Positions 15,793 through 25,477 of a stretch of 64,000 nucleotides of DNA are shown in pieces (within the stretch, counting starts at the first letter, position 1; the number at the start of each line of letters is the position of its first letter). The DNA is from Gemmatimonadaceae bacterium (GTDB lineage Bacteria; Gemmatimonadota; Gemmatimonadetes; Gemmatimonadales; Gemmatimonadaceae). The notes under the pieces are model-generated. The model worked only from the letters and a program-made list of their open reading frames with translations, was not told where the DNA came from and ran no database searches. Location of the stretch: the NCBI GenBank assembly GCA_019186945.1, contig JABAQJ010000004.1, forward strand, positions 1 through 64,000, read 5' to 3'. The position numbers and the translations under genes were made by a program.

Positions 15793-18057
15793 CTAGAGTA
15801 GCGTGACCGGATCGCGATCGACTGAGACGCGGAGTCCCTGTCGAGGTGGCACGGGAAAGCGCGTAACCAGGTAGGTGATCACTCGCGTGAGCGAACGATC
15901 GCTGGCGGACTTGAGAAGGAGGTGCCAGCGCCAGCGGTCCTTGATCCGATCCACGTGACATGGCGCCGGCCCGACCACGGTGGTCCGGACGTCGGGGTAT
16001 CGCGCGAGAAGGCCACCCAGCCAGGTGGCACAGGCCTGGGCGAGATCGGCAACGGCGGTTTCCGCTGTCCCGCTGATCAGCACGTTCGCGAGCCTAACGA
16101 GCGGCGGATACGGTGGAGCGTTGCGTTGTTCGAGCTCCTCGTCCAGGAATCCCGGCACGTCGTGGGTGATGGCGCATCTAACCGCATGGTGCCCGGGATG
16201 CCTTGTCTGGATGTATACGTTTCCCCCCTTCGGGCCGCGGCCCGCACGCCCGGCGACCTGTGCCAGCAGCTGGAATGTCCGCTCGGACGCGCGAAAATCC
16301 GGGAGATTGATGCCGACGTCCGCGTCCACGACGCCTACCAGCGTCACGTTGGGGAAGTCGAGTCCCTTGGCGATCATTTGCGTGCCGAGCAGGACGTCCA
16401 CGTCGCCCGCGGCAACCCGGTCCAGAATATCGGCGTGCGCGGACTTGGCGCTAGTGGTGTCGACATCCATCCGTGCGATCCGGGCCGCCGGGAACCGCTC
16501 GCCAAGGACTCGCTCGACCTGTTGCGTGCCGAACCCCCGTTCGCGGATGGTCGCTGCTCCACACCGGGCGCACTGGCGTCGCGGCGCTTCCTGGTACGAG
16601 CAGTAATGACAGGCGAGTCGCTCGGGTGTGCGATGATACGTCAGCGAGATGTTGCAGTGCGGACAGGAGGCGACGTCGCCGCAGGCCGAACAGAGGAGGA
16701 ACGAAGCGTAACCCCGCCGGTTCAGCAGCAGCAACGACTGTTCGCGGCGCGCGAGGCGATCCTGGATGCCGCGCTCCAGCGGCTCGGCAATGAGGCGACG
16801 GAATGCGTCGGCGGGGGGCTGCTTGCCGTCGTCCGGTTGGCGGCGATCGATCACGTGAACGACGGGGAGTCTGCCGCCACCGACACGCTCCGGTAGCTCC
16901 AACAAGCGATAAGTGCCGTCACGCGCCCGCGTCCAGCTCTCCAGCGACGGCGTAGCACTCCCGAGGACAGCGACGCCGCCAGCGGCTCGGGAGCGCACCA
17001 CCGCGGCGTCGCGTGCGTGATACCTCGGAGTCTCCGCCTGCTTGTAGCTCGCCTCGTGCTCTTCATCGACGACCACGACGCCGACGTCGTCCAGTGGCGC
17101 AAACAACGCCGATCTGGCGCCGACGGCTATCCGTTTCCGACCGTCGCGCAGCGCACGCCATTCGTCCCACCGTTCTCCGTCACCGAGCGCCGAGTGCAGG
17201 ACCGCGACCAGGTCGCCGAACACCGATCGGAAGCGATCGACTGTCTGCGGCGTGAGGGCGATTTCAGGCACGAGGACGATCGCCGACCTGCCGCGCGCAA
17301 GGACGATGTCGCGCAGTACGTCCAGATAGACGAGTGTCTTGCCCGACCCTGTCACACCTCGCAGCAGGAAAACGTCACCGGGCGATCCCGCAACAATCGC
17401 GTCGATCGCTGCCCGCTGTGCAGCGGTTGGCCGGTGTTCGGGGTGTTGCAGACGTCGGCGATCGGCCATCGGCGTGCGGGCAACCACGTCCTGTTCGATC
17501 CGTGCCGCGCCGCGCGCGATCAACGCGTCCACCACGCCGGCAGACACCTGCAGGCGGTCCACCAGGTGGTCGACGGGCACGCGCCCACCTAACGACTCGA
17601 GCAGTTCGAACACCTGCCGCTGGCGCGGCGCTCGCCGGAAGACGCGATCTCTTTCCATCAGCGAAGGCCACTCGGCTTCCAGAACGAGGATGCGACGCAC
17701 CCGCTGGCGTGGCACCGGAGTGGCCGCACCGGTAAGGAGCGCAGGAAGCGCGCTGCGTAACACAATGCCCGAAGGAGCGGCATAGTGTCGCGCGATCCAA
17801 CTGCAGGTATCCAGGAGCGAGCGAGGCAGCGCCGGAACAGGATCTGGGACGGCAACGATGGACTTGTACGTGCGACCCGGGACGGGTGCGACATCGACTT
17901 TCACGCAGATCCCGACAGCCTGGCGACGCCGAACGGGCACCAGTACCCGCGCTCCCGGCACCAGCGGATGCTCGAAGGCGCGATCAACGGCGTACGTGAA
18001 GGTCCGGTAGATCGGAAGCGGAAGCGCGACCTCGACGTACGTATGTGCGTCAGACAT
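15793..18057 (-). CDS. priA: Primosomal replication restart helicase PriA
   Basis: PriA reloads the replisome at stalled forks. I start it at the ATG giving MSDAHTYVEVALPLP, the usual N-terminus; a longer reading frame to 18123 adds 22 unrelated residues. The 754-residue protein has the 3'-BD fold first, then the helicase core with Walker A GVTGSGKT (about 234-241) and DEEH, and later motif VI QVAGRAGRG. Eight zinc-ligand cysteines are present as CSAC, CPHC, CHYC and CARC. The C-terminal domain is complete. The gene is divergent from the DCC-family gene across 106 bases. Confidence 0.96.
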   Translation of the reverse strand: MSDAHTYVEVALPLPIYRTFTYAVDRAFEHPLVPGARVLVPVRRRQAVGICVKVDVAPVPGRTYKSIVAVPDPVPALPRSLLDTCSWIARHYAAPSGIVLRSALPALLTGAATPVPRQRVRRILVLEAEWPSLMERDRVFRRAPRQRQVFELLESLGGRVPVDHLVDRLQVSAGVVDALIARGAARIEQDVVARTPMADRRRLQHPEHRPTAAQRAAIDAIVAGSPGDVFLLRGVTGSGKTLVYLDVLRDIVLARGRSAIVLVPEIALTPQTVDRFRSVFGDLVAVLHSALGDGERWDEWRALRDGRKRIAVGARSALFAPLDDVGVVVVDEEHEASYKQAETPRYHARDAAVVRSRAAGGVAVLGSATPSLESWTRARDGTYRLLELPERVGGGRLPVVHVIDRRQPDDGKQPPADAFRRLIAEPLERGIQDRLARREQSLLLLNRRGYASFLLCSACGDVASCPHCNISLTYHRTPERLACHYCSYQEAPRRQCARCGAATIRERGFGTQQVERVLGERFPAARIARMDVDTTSAKSAHADILDRVAAGDVDVLLGTQMIAKGLDFPNVTLVGVVDADVGINLPDFRASERTFQLLAQVAGRAGRGPKGGNVYIQTRHPGHHAVRCAITHDVPGFLDEELEQRNAPPYPPLVRLANVLISGTAETAVADLAQACATWLGGLLARYPDVRTTVVGPAPCHVDRIKDRWRWHLLLKSASDRSLTRVITYLVTRFPVPPRQGLRVSVDRDPVTLL

Positions 18058-18163
18058 GAGCAGAATATCGCACCCTGCGCAACGCGTGCCGGGCACGGCA
18101 TATTCAAGCATGGCGCCACCCACATTGCGTTCTGCCCCGAAGGCTCGAAGGGCGCTCCCGAAG

Positions 18164-18568
18164 ATGTTGGCCGGGGGGCAGGCGATACTGCTCTACGACG
18201 GCTTATGCGGTCTGTGCGATCGGTTCGTGCAGTTCGTCGTGAAGCACGATCGCCATGGCACGCTGAAGTTCGCGACGCTTCAGGGCGCGTTCGGAAGGGC
18301 CGCGCGCGCCGCAGCGCCAGAACTGGCCCGGATCGATTCGCTGATCCTCCTCACCCCAAGTGGCGCGTATGTTCGTTCGAGCGCCGCCCTCGAGGTGATG
18401 CGTTATCTGGGCGGCGTGTGGGCACTTGCGCTGACCTTGTATGCGGTCCCGCGAGCGATCCGCGATTGGGGCTACGACCGGATCGCAGCACGGCGTTATC
18501 GTGTTTGGGGCAGGTACGACAGCTGCCCGGTTCCCGACGCGTCAGTACGGGGCCGCTTCCTCGATTGA
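18164..18568 (+). CDS. DCC-family (DUF393) thiol-disulfide oxidoreductase-like protein
   Basis: The 134-residue product from the ATG at 18164 begins a few residues before ILLYDGLCGLCDRFVQF, the defining motif of DUF393 (DxxCxxC), and ends with the conserved RYRVWGR region. Earlier in-frame ATGs at 18056 and 18110 add residues with no family likeness. The fold is thioredoxin-like with a CGLC active-site pair, but no substrate is established for the family. It starts divergently from priA. Confidence 0.87.
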   Translation: MLAGGQAILLYDGLCGLCDRFVQFVVKHDRHGTLKFATLQGAFGRAARAAAPELARIDSLILLTPSGAYVRSSAALEVMRYLGGVWALALTLYAVPRAIRDWGYDRIAARRYRVWGRYDSCPVPDASVRGRFLD

Positions 18569-18660
18569 CGCAGTCGGCACACGTTGCGGGGCTCACATCG
18601 CTGGAGCGTCGTACTCCTGGGCCGGCGCCGATCGCTGGCACCCCTCAGGGCACGTACGCA

Positions 18661-19674
18661 CTACTGCGAACCGACGAACGCCGGTGAACGGCGCGCGAGC
18701 CAACCGTTCCGCATGTCGCCGGCGTTCGGGATCCTGGCCGCCACCATGAACCCGATGAGCGCATCGGCCAGGACGACACCGGTCTGGTATCGCTCGCCGG
18801 CGGGCTTGGCGAGACACTTCATGATAATGGCAGACAGCTCCGCCGGCACCCGGGAATCAACCGCATCGGGTGCAACGGCCGTCTCATGCACCTGTTTGTA
18901 GCCGACGGAGTAGGAGTCGGCGCCGTCGAACGGAGGGAAGCCGAGCAGCATCTCGTACAGCATCACTCCGATCGCATACAGGTCGCTCCGTCCGTCGACC
19001 ATTTTGCCCATTGCCTGTTCGGGCGACATGTAGTGAGGCGTACCCATCGCGCGCCCGGTCTTCGTCAGGCGCCCGTGGAACCGAGCTGTCGCGATTCCGA
19101 AGTCGGTGATGCAGGAATGACCGTCCTCGTCGAACAGGATGTTGTCCGGCTTGACGTCGCGGTGGACGATACCGCGACGATGCGCGTAGTCCAGCGCGGA
19201 CGCGATCTGTGCGCCGATGGCCGCCGACCGGCTTGCCGGAACGCACCGGTCGCGCGCCAGCACGTCGGCCAGCGACCCGCCGGCCATGAACGGCATGACG
19301 AGGAAGACCAGCTCGCCGATCGCCCGATAGTCCAGGATCGGACAGATGTGCGGATGCACCAGCTGACTAGCCGCCTCTGCTTCTCGACGGAAGCGCACGC
19401 GCATCTCCTCGTCCCTGGCAAGATGCGCGTGCAGCACCTTGATGACCAGCGGACGCTCGAGCGTTGCATGCTGCGCGTAGTAGACATGCGCCATGCCCCC
19501 GCTCCCCATGCGACGGATCACGTGATACCTCCCACCGGTCGCCTTGCGCAGCGCTGTCAGCTCGGCGTCTGGCTGCTCGATCGGAGGGTCGCTGATTTCC
19601 GGCAGGGGCGAGGTGCAGCGCACGCAGGTAACGGCACGGGCCCGATTCCACGTTCCGCAGTCAGGACAGAACAT
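18661..19674 (-). CDS. Ser/Thr protein kinase with N-terminal zinc ribbon
   Basis: The 337-residue protein, started at the ATG giving MFCPDCG, has a zinc ribbon (Cys3/6/17/20) and a full Hanks-type kinase domain: GSGGMAHV loop (57-64), Lys79, HRDVKPDN (171-178), DFG at 191-193 and a TPHYMSPEQ activation-segment end. A frame open to 19746 would add 24 residues before the ribbon and is less likely. Unlike PknB there is no membrane helix or extracellular sensor, and the protein ends soon after the domain. Only the zinc ribbon is available as a sensory part. It may act with the FHA and PP2C proteins at 1418-3555, the FHA one also bearing zinc ribbons. Confidence 0.92.
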   Translation of the reverse strand: MFCPDCGTWNRARAVTCVRCTSPLPEISDPPIEQPDAELTALRKATGGRYHVIRRMGSGGMAHVYYAQHATLERPLVIKVLHAHLARDEEMRVRFRREAEAASQLVHPHICPILDYRAIGELVFLVMPFMAGGSLADVLARDRCVPASRSAAIGAQIASALDYAHRRGIVHRDVKPDNILFDEDGHSCITDFGIATARFHGRLTKTGRAMGTPHYMSPEQAMGKMVDGRSDLYAIGVMLYEMLLGFPPFDGADSYSVGYKQVHETAVAPDAVDSRVPAELSAIIMKCLAKPAGERYQTGVVLADALIGFMVAARIPNAGDMRNGWLARRSPAFVGSQ

Positions 19675-19746
19675 GATATCGGGGCGAATCAGCTGAACGA
19701 TCGGTGAGCGCAGCGCGGGGGCGGCCCAAGTGCAGCGAGCCAGCAT

Positions 19747-20451
19747 TCATCCGCCGAACTCCAACTTCACGAAATCGTACGGTGGCCATGGGCCACTCTG
19801 TTCGATGCGCAGGTCCGGCAGCCTTCGCTGTTCCTCTCTCACTACGGCAGAGAACGCATTCCACTCCTCGCGTTCCAGGAGGAAAGCCCCTTCGGCTCCA
19901 TCGAGCGTCATCGGATCGCCATCGTTCCGATCGACGGCAGCAAAGGCAACCGCATGCTTCTTGAGCACGCGGAACGAGTCGAACGCTGTCACCTCGAGAT
20001 CGTGCCCGACCTTCGAAATCTCGTGTGTCGTCCAAGCGCTCGTCGACAGCCCTTGGGTAACGCGGACCCGAGCCATCACCCGCGCATCGAGGAACCGGAT
20101 CGCATCGACGAGCGTGACGTAATGAAGCTCGATCCAGCGCAGCAGCGCGTCGCGCGACCGGAACACGAGCCCATAGGGCGCCGGTACTATCGCACGCTGC
20201 GCGAACACGTTCTCGACCACTCGGCGGTACGCGGCGATTTCGTCTTCCTCCGGGTCCATCGGAACGTACGGGACGGAGCGCGCAAGCGCGCCGAGTTCAC
20301 GGAACGTCACGACGTCCGCGTCCGCTATCCTTGCCGGCTTCCCAGCGTCCAGCAGGTGCACGCCGCACAGCTGCAACGCGTTGATACTGCCGGTCACCGC
20401 CCGGAATCGATCGGTCGTGGTTCGTGCCAAACTCTTCCTCTCATCCGGCAT
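19747..20451 (-). CDS. GvpL/GvpF-like protein, no gas vesicle genes nearby
   Basis: The 234-residue protein resembles the GvpF/GvpL family. It shows the central block RRVVENVFAQRAIVPAPYG...FRSRDALLRW, a following run on varied beta strands (ARVMARVRVTQG), and the family's closing motif GPWPPYDFVKLEF. GvpF/L proteins normally help seed gas vesicle assembly, but no GvpA shell gene or other gvp gene is in this window, so the role here is open. It sits between the deacetylase gene (200 bases upstream) and the kinase gene (72 bases downstream), all on the minus strand. The name is from motif recall only. Confidence 0.72.
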   Translation of the reverse strand: MPDERKSLARTTTDRFRAVTGSINALQLCGVHLLDAGKPARIADADVVTFRELGALARSVPYVPMDPEEDEIAAYRRVVENVFAQRAIVPAPYGLVFRSRDALLRWIELHYVTLVDAIRFLDARVMARVRVTQGLSTSAWTTHEISKVGHDLEVTAFDSFRVLKKHAVAFAAVDRNDGDPMTLDGAEGAFLLEREEWNAFSAVVREEQRRLPDLRIEQSGPWPPYDFVKLEFGG

Positions 20452-20651
20452 GGATACACGCGGTAGCTATCATGGCCGCGAAGTTGTCATGTCGCGGCGC
20501 GGTCCGCCATTCCTGCCTGCGACACCGGCACCGCAGGAACAAGTATCGACCGTTCGGCCTCCAAACTCGCGCACGAACGCCCAAGTCACCCCGCCAGTCA
20601 TCTGCCAGCGTGTGAGATCCCCTTCGAGTATCGGACGACGATCGGGGATAG

Positions 20652-21578
20652 CTAAAGCAGCGATCGCATGATGGCGACGCTCCCTTCGCCCACTCTATCA
20701 GGATCGTATCCCCCTTCCAATGCCACGATCATCCGCCCGCCGCACCACCCTTCCGCCCGCGTAACCAATTCACGCGTCAGCATTTCCATATCCGCAAGTT
20801 CAAACGTGAACCCGCCGAGCGGATCGCCCCTGAGAGAATCGAACCCGCAGGACACGAGCACAAGATCCGGGCGGAAGTCCGTGGTGGCTGCGTCGATCGC
20901 CCGAACGAGTGCCTCGGCATATTCGCCCGCTCGAAGGCCGGCAGCCATGGGAATGTTCCACACGTTCGCGAACGGGCCACGCTCATCCGCCCTTCCGGTC
21001 CCAGGATACCATGGCCACTGATGCAACGAAATGAAGCGAATGTCGCGCTCCGCCTGCACCAGCGCCTGCGTTCCGTTGCCGTGGTGCACATCCCAGTCCA
21101 CGATCAGGATGCGGTCGGCGAGGGATCGGACGCGAGCGTAACGAGCTGCCAGAGCTACATTTCCGAACAGACAAAAACCCATGCCACGCGCTCTCAGAGC
21201 ATGATGTCCTGGAGGACGTACAGCGCAGTAGGCGCGCGTCGCCCGACCGTCGAAGGCCATGTCCACGGCATCCAGCAGGCATCCGGCGGCAGCTGTGGCA
21301 GCATCCCAACTTCCCTCGCTAATGACGGTGTCCGGGTCGAGTTGCCCGCCGCCACCTTCCGCCATCTCGCGGACGCGTTCCACGTACTCCGGTTCGTGCG
21401 AAATCGCCAGCTCCTCCTGCGACGCATGCCGTCCCTCATGATGCACGAGGTTGGCAAACAGGTCGGGGTCGTTCCGCAGCGCGCGGGAGATGGCGCGGAG
21501 ACGTCCGACGTGTTCGGGATGCTTCCACCCGGTGTCGTGACGCCCGCAGTCGGCATGAGAGACGTAGGCAACGTTCAT
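20652..21578 (-). CDS. Histone deacetylase-fold amidohydrolase (HDAC/AcuC/acetylpolyamine type)
   Basis: This zinc hydrolase removes acetyl groups from lysine, polyamine or small-molecule amides. From the ATG at 21578 it has 308 residues. Active-site marks are the paired His125-His126 in RPPGHHAL, zinc ligands Asp163 and His165 in DWDVHHGNGT, Asp247 in CGFDSLRGDP, and catalytic Tyr291 in LEGGYDP. The longer open frame to 21863 is rejected because the ATG at 21578 overlaps the previous stop by four bases, as elsewhere in this operon. It is the last gene of the MoxR/Bat-type unit, so its substrate may be tied to that unit rather than to acetoin metabolism. Confidence 0.93.
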   Translation of the reverse strand: MNVAYVSHADCGRHDTGWKHPEHVGRLRAISRALRNDPDLFANLVHHEGRHASQEELAISHEPEYVERVREMAEGGGGQLDPDTVISEGSWDAATAAAGCLLDAVDMAFDGRATRAYCAVRPPGHHALRARGMGFCLFGNVALAARYARVRSLADRILIVDWDVHHGNGTQALVQAERDIRFISLHQWPWYPGTGRADERGPFANVWNIPMAAGLRAGEYAEALVRAIDAATTDFRPDLVLVSCGFDSLRGDPLGGFTFELADMEMLTRELVTRAEGWCGGRMIVALEGGYDPDRVGEGSVAIMRSLL

Positions 21579-22867
21579 CGTGCGCCCCGCAGGCGGCGGC
21601 TCGCCCACTCTCCCATCAGGCCAATCAGGATCACCGCCACCAGTAGCCAGTCGACGACGATCTTCGGGAGGGCGGAGGGCGATGTGACGAATGATGCGGG
21701 TGCGCCGAGTGCAGCATACATCGCTGCCGTTGGAGCGGCATCGAGTCCGCCATCCTCGGTTGCGATCGTGAGGGGTGCATAAGCGACGCTGGCGACCGTG
21801 CGCGACCACCAGCGTCGATGGGCCTCGACCGACCCGCTCGCGCCGGCCATGCGCCAGCGCCACGTGTCTTCAACGCCCAGTGCGAGTACGCGTCCCGCAC
21901 CTGAGCGACGTGCCACGACGATTGGCGCGCTACCGCGCCGGTCGAGTACGCTACTGCGGCTATCCCGGATGGTGAACGTCGTGGCCGCCAAGCCGTTCAC
22001 CGGGTCGGACGATGTCAGCGCACCGAGCTCGCCGCGCAGCCGCTGCGCCGGTGAGACTCCCGCGAGCGACGCGATTGCAGGTGAAAGTACGGCACCCATC
22101 GCCAGGATTGCACCGCCCCCCGAGCGAACGTAACGGGCAACATCGGCAGCGCGCGTCGCTACCGAATCGAGTACGACGACAGCGGAGACGTGCGTCGTGT
22201 CCAGCGGAATCGTTGCACCGGGTCCAACGACAACGCCAGGTGCGACGCGCATGCTCACGACCACCGGCCAACCCGACTCTTCGAGCGCTGCCGCGATAAA
22301 CTTCGTCTCCCACGTCGCCTGGCCGATAATTACCACCGAGCGAATCGGAAGCGAATCGCGGCGCGGCACGTCCGCCGCGACGTCATCCGTGCGCACGTGG
22401 AGCGCTCCGGTCACGGTGGCGGCGATCGAGAGAGCACCGTCGCCGGTACGCAACGAATCGATAATGCCATCATCGTCGCCGACGACGATCGGCATGGCGC
22501 GTGGCGCCAGCATCGTGATGGCCAGCCCACCGCCAGGCTCAACCGAACGCTCCGCCTGCACGGCCAACGTGGCCAACGAGCGCGACGGTCGCCAGCGGAC
22601 CGTTGTTTCGGCGCGGGACAGAGCGCGCAGCCAATCTCGCTCCATCGGTGTCAGGGTCCGTGCCGCGTCGAGCTCGATCGCTGGCACGGTACGATACGTC
22701 GCACGGACCAGCGCAGGATGAAGGTCCGTCGTCGAAGCGCGCATCACCTCCGTCACAGACACGGGCGCCAGCAGGATACGCGCAGCCATGACGACCAGCG
22801 CGGCCAGGGCGGCTCCGCGCAACGCTCGTTCGCGAACCGGAACCCCTGCGTCACGACGTGAGGGCAT
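21575..22867 (-). CDS. Membrane protein of the MoxR/Bat operon, unknown family
   Basis: From the ATG at 22867 the protein has 430 residues: one N-terminal helix (about 17-35), a large alpha/beta extracytoplasmic or cytosolic region, and a C-terminal helix (VVDWLLVAVILIGLMGEW). The middle holds a segment reading SVVIIGQ...WPVVVSMRV and VRSGGGAILAMGAV, like the glutamine-amidotransferase-like folds seen beside DUF4159 in such operons, but no catalytic Cys triad is visible. I do not assign a function. It overlaps the DUF4159 gene by 17 bases and the deacetylase gene by four. A longer frame to 22990 is a read-through of the DUF4159 region. Confidence 0.75.
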   Translation of the reverse strand: MPSRRDAGVPVRERALRGAALAALVVMAARILLAPVSVTEVMRASTTDLHPALVRATYRTVPAIELDAARTLTPMERDWLRALSRAETTVRWRPSRSLATLAVQAERSVEPGGGLAITMLAPRAMPIVVGDDDGIIDSLRTGDGALSIAATVTGALHVRTDDVAADVPRRDSLPIRSVVIIGQATWETKFIAAALEESGWPVVVSMRVAPGVVVGPGATIPLDTTHVSAVVVLDSVATRAADVARYVRSGGGAILAMGAVLSPAIASLAGVSPAQRLRGELGALTSSDPVNGLAATTFTIRDSRSSVLDRRGSAPIVVARRSGAGRVLALGVEDTWRWRMAGASGSVEAHRRWWSRTVASVAYAPLTIATEDGGLDAAPTAAMYAALGAPASFVTSPSALPKIVVDWLLVAVILIGLMGEWASRRLRGAR

Positions 22868-23462
22868 AGACGACAATGTTGACGGCGAACCGCGTGTTGT
22901 CGACCGAGAAGAAACGCTTGTTATCGGGGTGATAGCCCCATTCGGAACTGTAGTCCTTATTGCTGTAGAGCACGGAGATCCGATCGCCATGCATCGCGGC
23001 CAGGAGATCCGGATGGATCAGGTTGTCGCCCCAGCCATTGAGTTCGTGGCTCGTATTCGGCGGCCCATCGGGGAAGACGAAAAAAGCCCGATACAGGCCG
23101 TGGGTCCGTGGCAGCTTCACCAATGGACCGGCCACGCGCGCCAGTTCCTCGGTCGCGGTCTTGTGAAACGCGCCGTCGATGTCGTGGTTGTGATCGTCGA
23201 CGAAAAGCATTCCCCCACGTCCGAGGAACCGTGCCAGTACCTGCCGCTCGGCCTGCGTGAACCGGACCGGGAGGTGTCCCGTCAGGTACAGCAACGGATA
23301 GCGAAGCGCGTCGTCGGAGGATAGCGAAACATTGATGCCGACTGGCGCCACCGGGATCGACGTATAGCGCGCCACCGAATCGATGACGTTGGCGGGCACG
23401 AGCGGGGCGGAGTCCCAGTCCCCCGATTCGTATTGCGCCGTAGCGAAGATGAACTCGCTCAC
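22851..23462 (-). CDS. DUF4159-domain protein
   Basis: The 203-residue product fits DUF4159: it starts with FIFATAQYESGDWDS, then has YPLLYLTGH, an LARFLGRGGMLFVDDHN turn, and a closing FAVNIVVYALTS. Members are often found beside MoxR, DUF58 and BatA-type genes; the biochemical role is not known. Here it lacks its own signal peptide. It overlaps the DUF4175-like gene and the following membrane protein gene, so it is in the middle of a coupled unit. Confidence 0.83.
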   Translation of the reverse strand: MSEFIFATAQYESGDWDSAPLVPANVIDSVARYTSIPVAPVGINVSLSSDDALRYPLLYLTGHLPVRFTQAERQVLARFLGRGGMLFVDDHNHDIDGAFHKTATEELARVAGPLVKLPRTHGLYRAFFVFPDGPPNTSHELNGWGDNLIHPDLLAAMHGDRISVLYSNKDYSSEWGYHPDNKRFFSVDNTRFAVNIVVYALTS

Positions 23463-25477
23463 TGCGATCCGCTTCCGCGGCTCCAGCGAGAAACCGAATC
23501 GGCGACGACGAGAGGCTCGTCGAGCGCGCGCCGAGCCTGTTGCAGCTCTCCCGTGGCGTCGTGGCCCGCGCGCAGAGCATCGGTCGCTGCCGCCAAGGCG
23601 CGCGCCGCGTCGGCATTGCGATCGAGCAGCGACACCCGGAGCACCAGGAACGAATCGATCGCCGACGCTGGCGTCGCCATCAACCGTGCGAGCGCAGCCG
23701 CGAACCGACGGCGATCCGTCAGCTGCGCCGTGTCCGCGGGCTGATGCGGGGTTCTGGCAGACGGGACACCTTTGTCCTTGCCCTGCAATCGCACTCGCGG
23801 GATGTCCACGACGACGCGAGGTGCCCTGCCCCTCAGGTACAATCGTTCCGCCGCCCGCGCACGCTGGATCGCCGCGAGAGCACGGTACATGTGCGGCAGG
23901 GCACGCTCAGGCTGAGCGATGCCCAGTTCTCGCCCGGCATCCCACATGGCGTTGTACGCCTCCAGCAGCGGGCGATTCACCGCGGTCACCGGCGTCTCGT
24001 CGCTGCCGAAATCCAGCAATTCTGACTCCACCTTCGTGGCCTCCTCCGCGGCTTTGAGCAGCTCATCCGCAGTTAGGACGCGATCGGCGTCGGTCTCGTC
24101 GTGCGCGTGCTCGCCGCCAGGGCTATCCCCCAACCGGTCGAACACGATATCGCCAACCTGCCTCCGCAGACGTGCCTGGTCGCGCGCGAGACGCGCGGAC
24201 TCGGCCACGAACCGGTCGCGTGGGAGGGCTCGGCGGCGCCCACGCAGGGCCTCCGTCAGGTTGATCAGCATGCGCTGGCTGAGGACCGACTTGTCCTCTT
24301 CCGGCGGCGCGGCCCCCTCGACAGCCACCGAATCGTACTCTCCCGCTCGCGCAACCCGGAGCGTTCGCGTCTCCGAACGGCCAATCCCGGGGCCCGTCAC
24401 CGTGTTGCCGTCGCGGGCGACGGCCCGCAGATGAACGATATCCCCTGGTTTGAGCTGGATGGCCGACAGGTCCAGCGACGCCGACAGTTCGCCGGTGCGG
24501 TTTCCCCCAAGGCGACGCTCGCCGACAGAGCCGGTACCGAAGGTGAAGCTCTCCCCGTCGCCCGAGGATACTATGTACTCGAATGCCGCCCGTACGATTC
24601 CGAAGTCGTCGTGCACCACGGCACCTAACGGGATCGAGCCTGTTGGCGCGCGCAACACGCTGTCACGGGCGGGGCGGAGCAACGTGACGGACGGGACGGA
24701 ATCAGGAATGACCTCAACGACGACGACGCGGCTGCCATGGGGCGATGCCACGGTGAGGGCCTGTGTCCGCGCTGGCGTCACCAGTCTTGCCAGACGTCCG
24801 CCCGACGACGTGGTTTGCGCCGGCAAAGAATGGTCTCCGATTCTGAGGGTCGCCACGGAATCGGAGACTTCTATCTCGATCGAGCTGCCAGCCAGAGCGC
24901 GAACTGACGCTGGATCGTCCAAGGCCTGACGAGCAAGGCGAGCATAGGCAGGTGGTGTAACGCGAATTCGCACCCGAAGCGTGCCGCCGATGCCGCCCGG
25001 GCCGCCGCGGGAGACCATCCCGCCGCCAGCCTCGCCAGCGACACGGGAGCCCGCCACCCAGAGCAGCGCGGCCGCCAGCAGCAGCACGCCAGTTCGCCGA
25101 AGCGCGCGGCGCAGAGCATCGCGCTCAACGACCTGCCATCGCGTCGCGTCAACCGTCAGTCCCAAGCCAGGCGAAGTGCTCGGCATGGCCAGCGCGCTCA
25201 CCAGGGCGTACTGCATAGTGGGCACGCGCTCTTCCACCCACAGCGCGCATCGTTCGAGCGTGAGCTTGGACGCTCCGCGACGCCGGAACTCCGCCCACCA
25301 GGCGATCGCAGCGGCGAGTACGATCGGGATCGTTGCTGCAACTGGTGGCGACCCGACGAACGCGCGTATCATGATGTGGATCACCGCGGCCGAGATTGCG
25401 GCCGCACCGGTCGCATAGAGGCCCGCGGCCAGTCGCAACGCACGGCGCGTCCGGTCGAGGAGATGCGCCGGAGTCAT
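23459..25477 (-). CDS. Large membrane-anchored DUF4175-like protein
   Basis: Starting from the ATG at 25477, which overlaps the previous stop by four bases, the protein has 672 residues. Three hydrophobic helices lie within the first 160 residues. A long extracytoplasmic-type region follows, containing RVRIRVTPPAYARLA, the kind of segment that opens the soluble part of DUF4175 proteins. The C-terminal half is helical and charged with likely coiled-coil. No enzyme motif is seen. The frame open to 25831 would add 118 residues that overlap the BatA-like gene and is rejected. DUF4175-like is a moderate-confidence label. Confidence 0.72.
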   Translation of the reverse strand: MTPAHLLDRTRRALRLAAGLYATGAAAISAAVIHIMIRAFVGSPPVAATIPIVLAAAIAWWAEFRRRGASKLTLERCALWVEERVPTMQYALVSALAMPSTSPGLGLTVDATRWQVVERDALRRALRRTGVLLLAAALLWVAGSRVAGEAGGGMVSRGGPGGIGGTLRVRIRVTPPAYARLARQALDDPASVRALAGSSIEIEVSDSVATLRIGDHSLPAQTTSSGGRLARLVTPARTQALTVASPHGSRVVVVEVIPDSVPSVTLLRPARDSVLRAPTGSIPLGAVVHDDFGIVRAAFEYIVSSGDGESFTFGTGSVGERRLGGNRTGELSASLDLSAIQLKPGDIVHLRAVARDGNTVTGPGIGRSETRTLRVARAGEYDSVAVEGAAPPEEDKSVLSQRMLINLTEALRGRRRALPRDRFVAESARLARDQARLRRQVGDIVFDRLGDSPGGEHAHDETDADRVLTADELLKAAEEATKVESELLDFGSDETPVTAVNRPLLEAYNAMWDAGRELGIAQPERALPHMYRALAAIQRARAAERLYLRGRAPRVVVDIPRVRLQGKDKGVPSARTPHQPADTAQLTDRRRFAAALARLMATPASAIDSFLVLRVSLLDRNADAARALAAATDALRAGHDATGELQQARRALDEPLVVADSVSRWSRGSGSQ

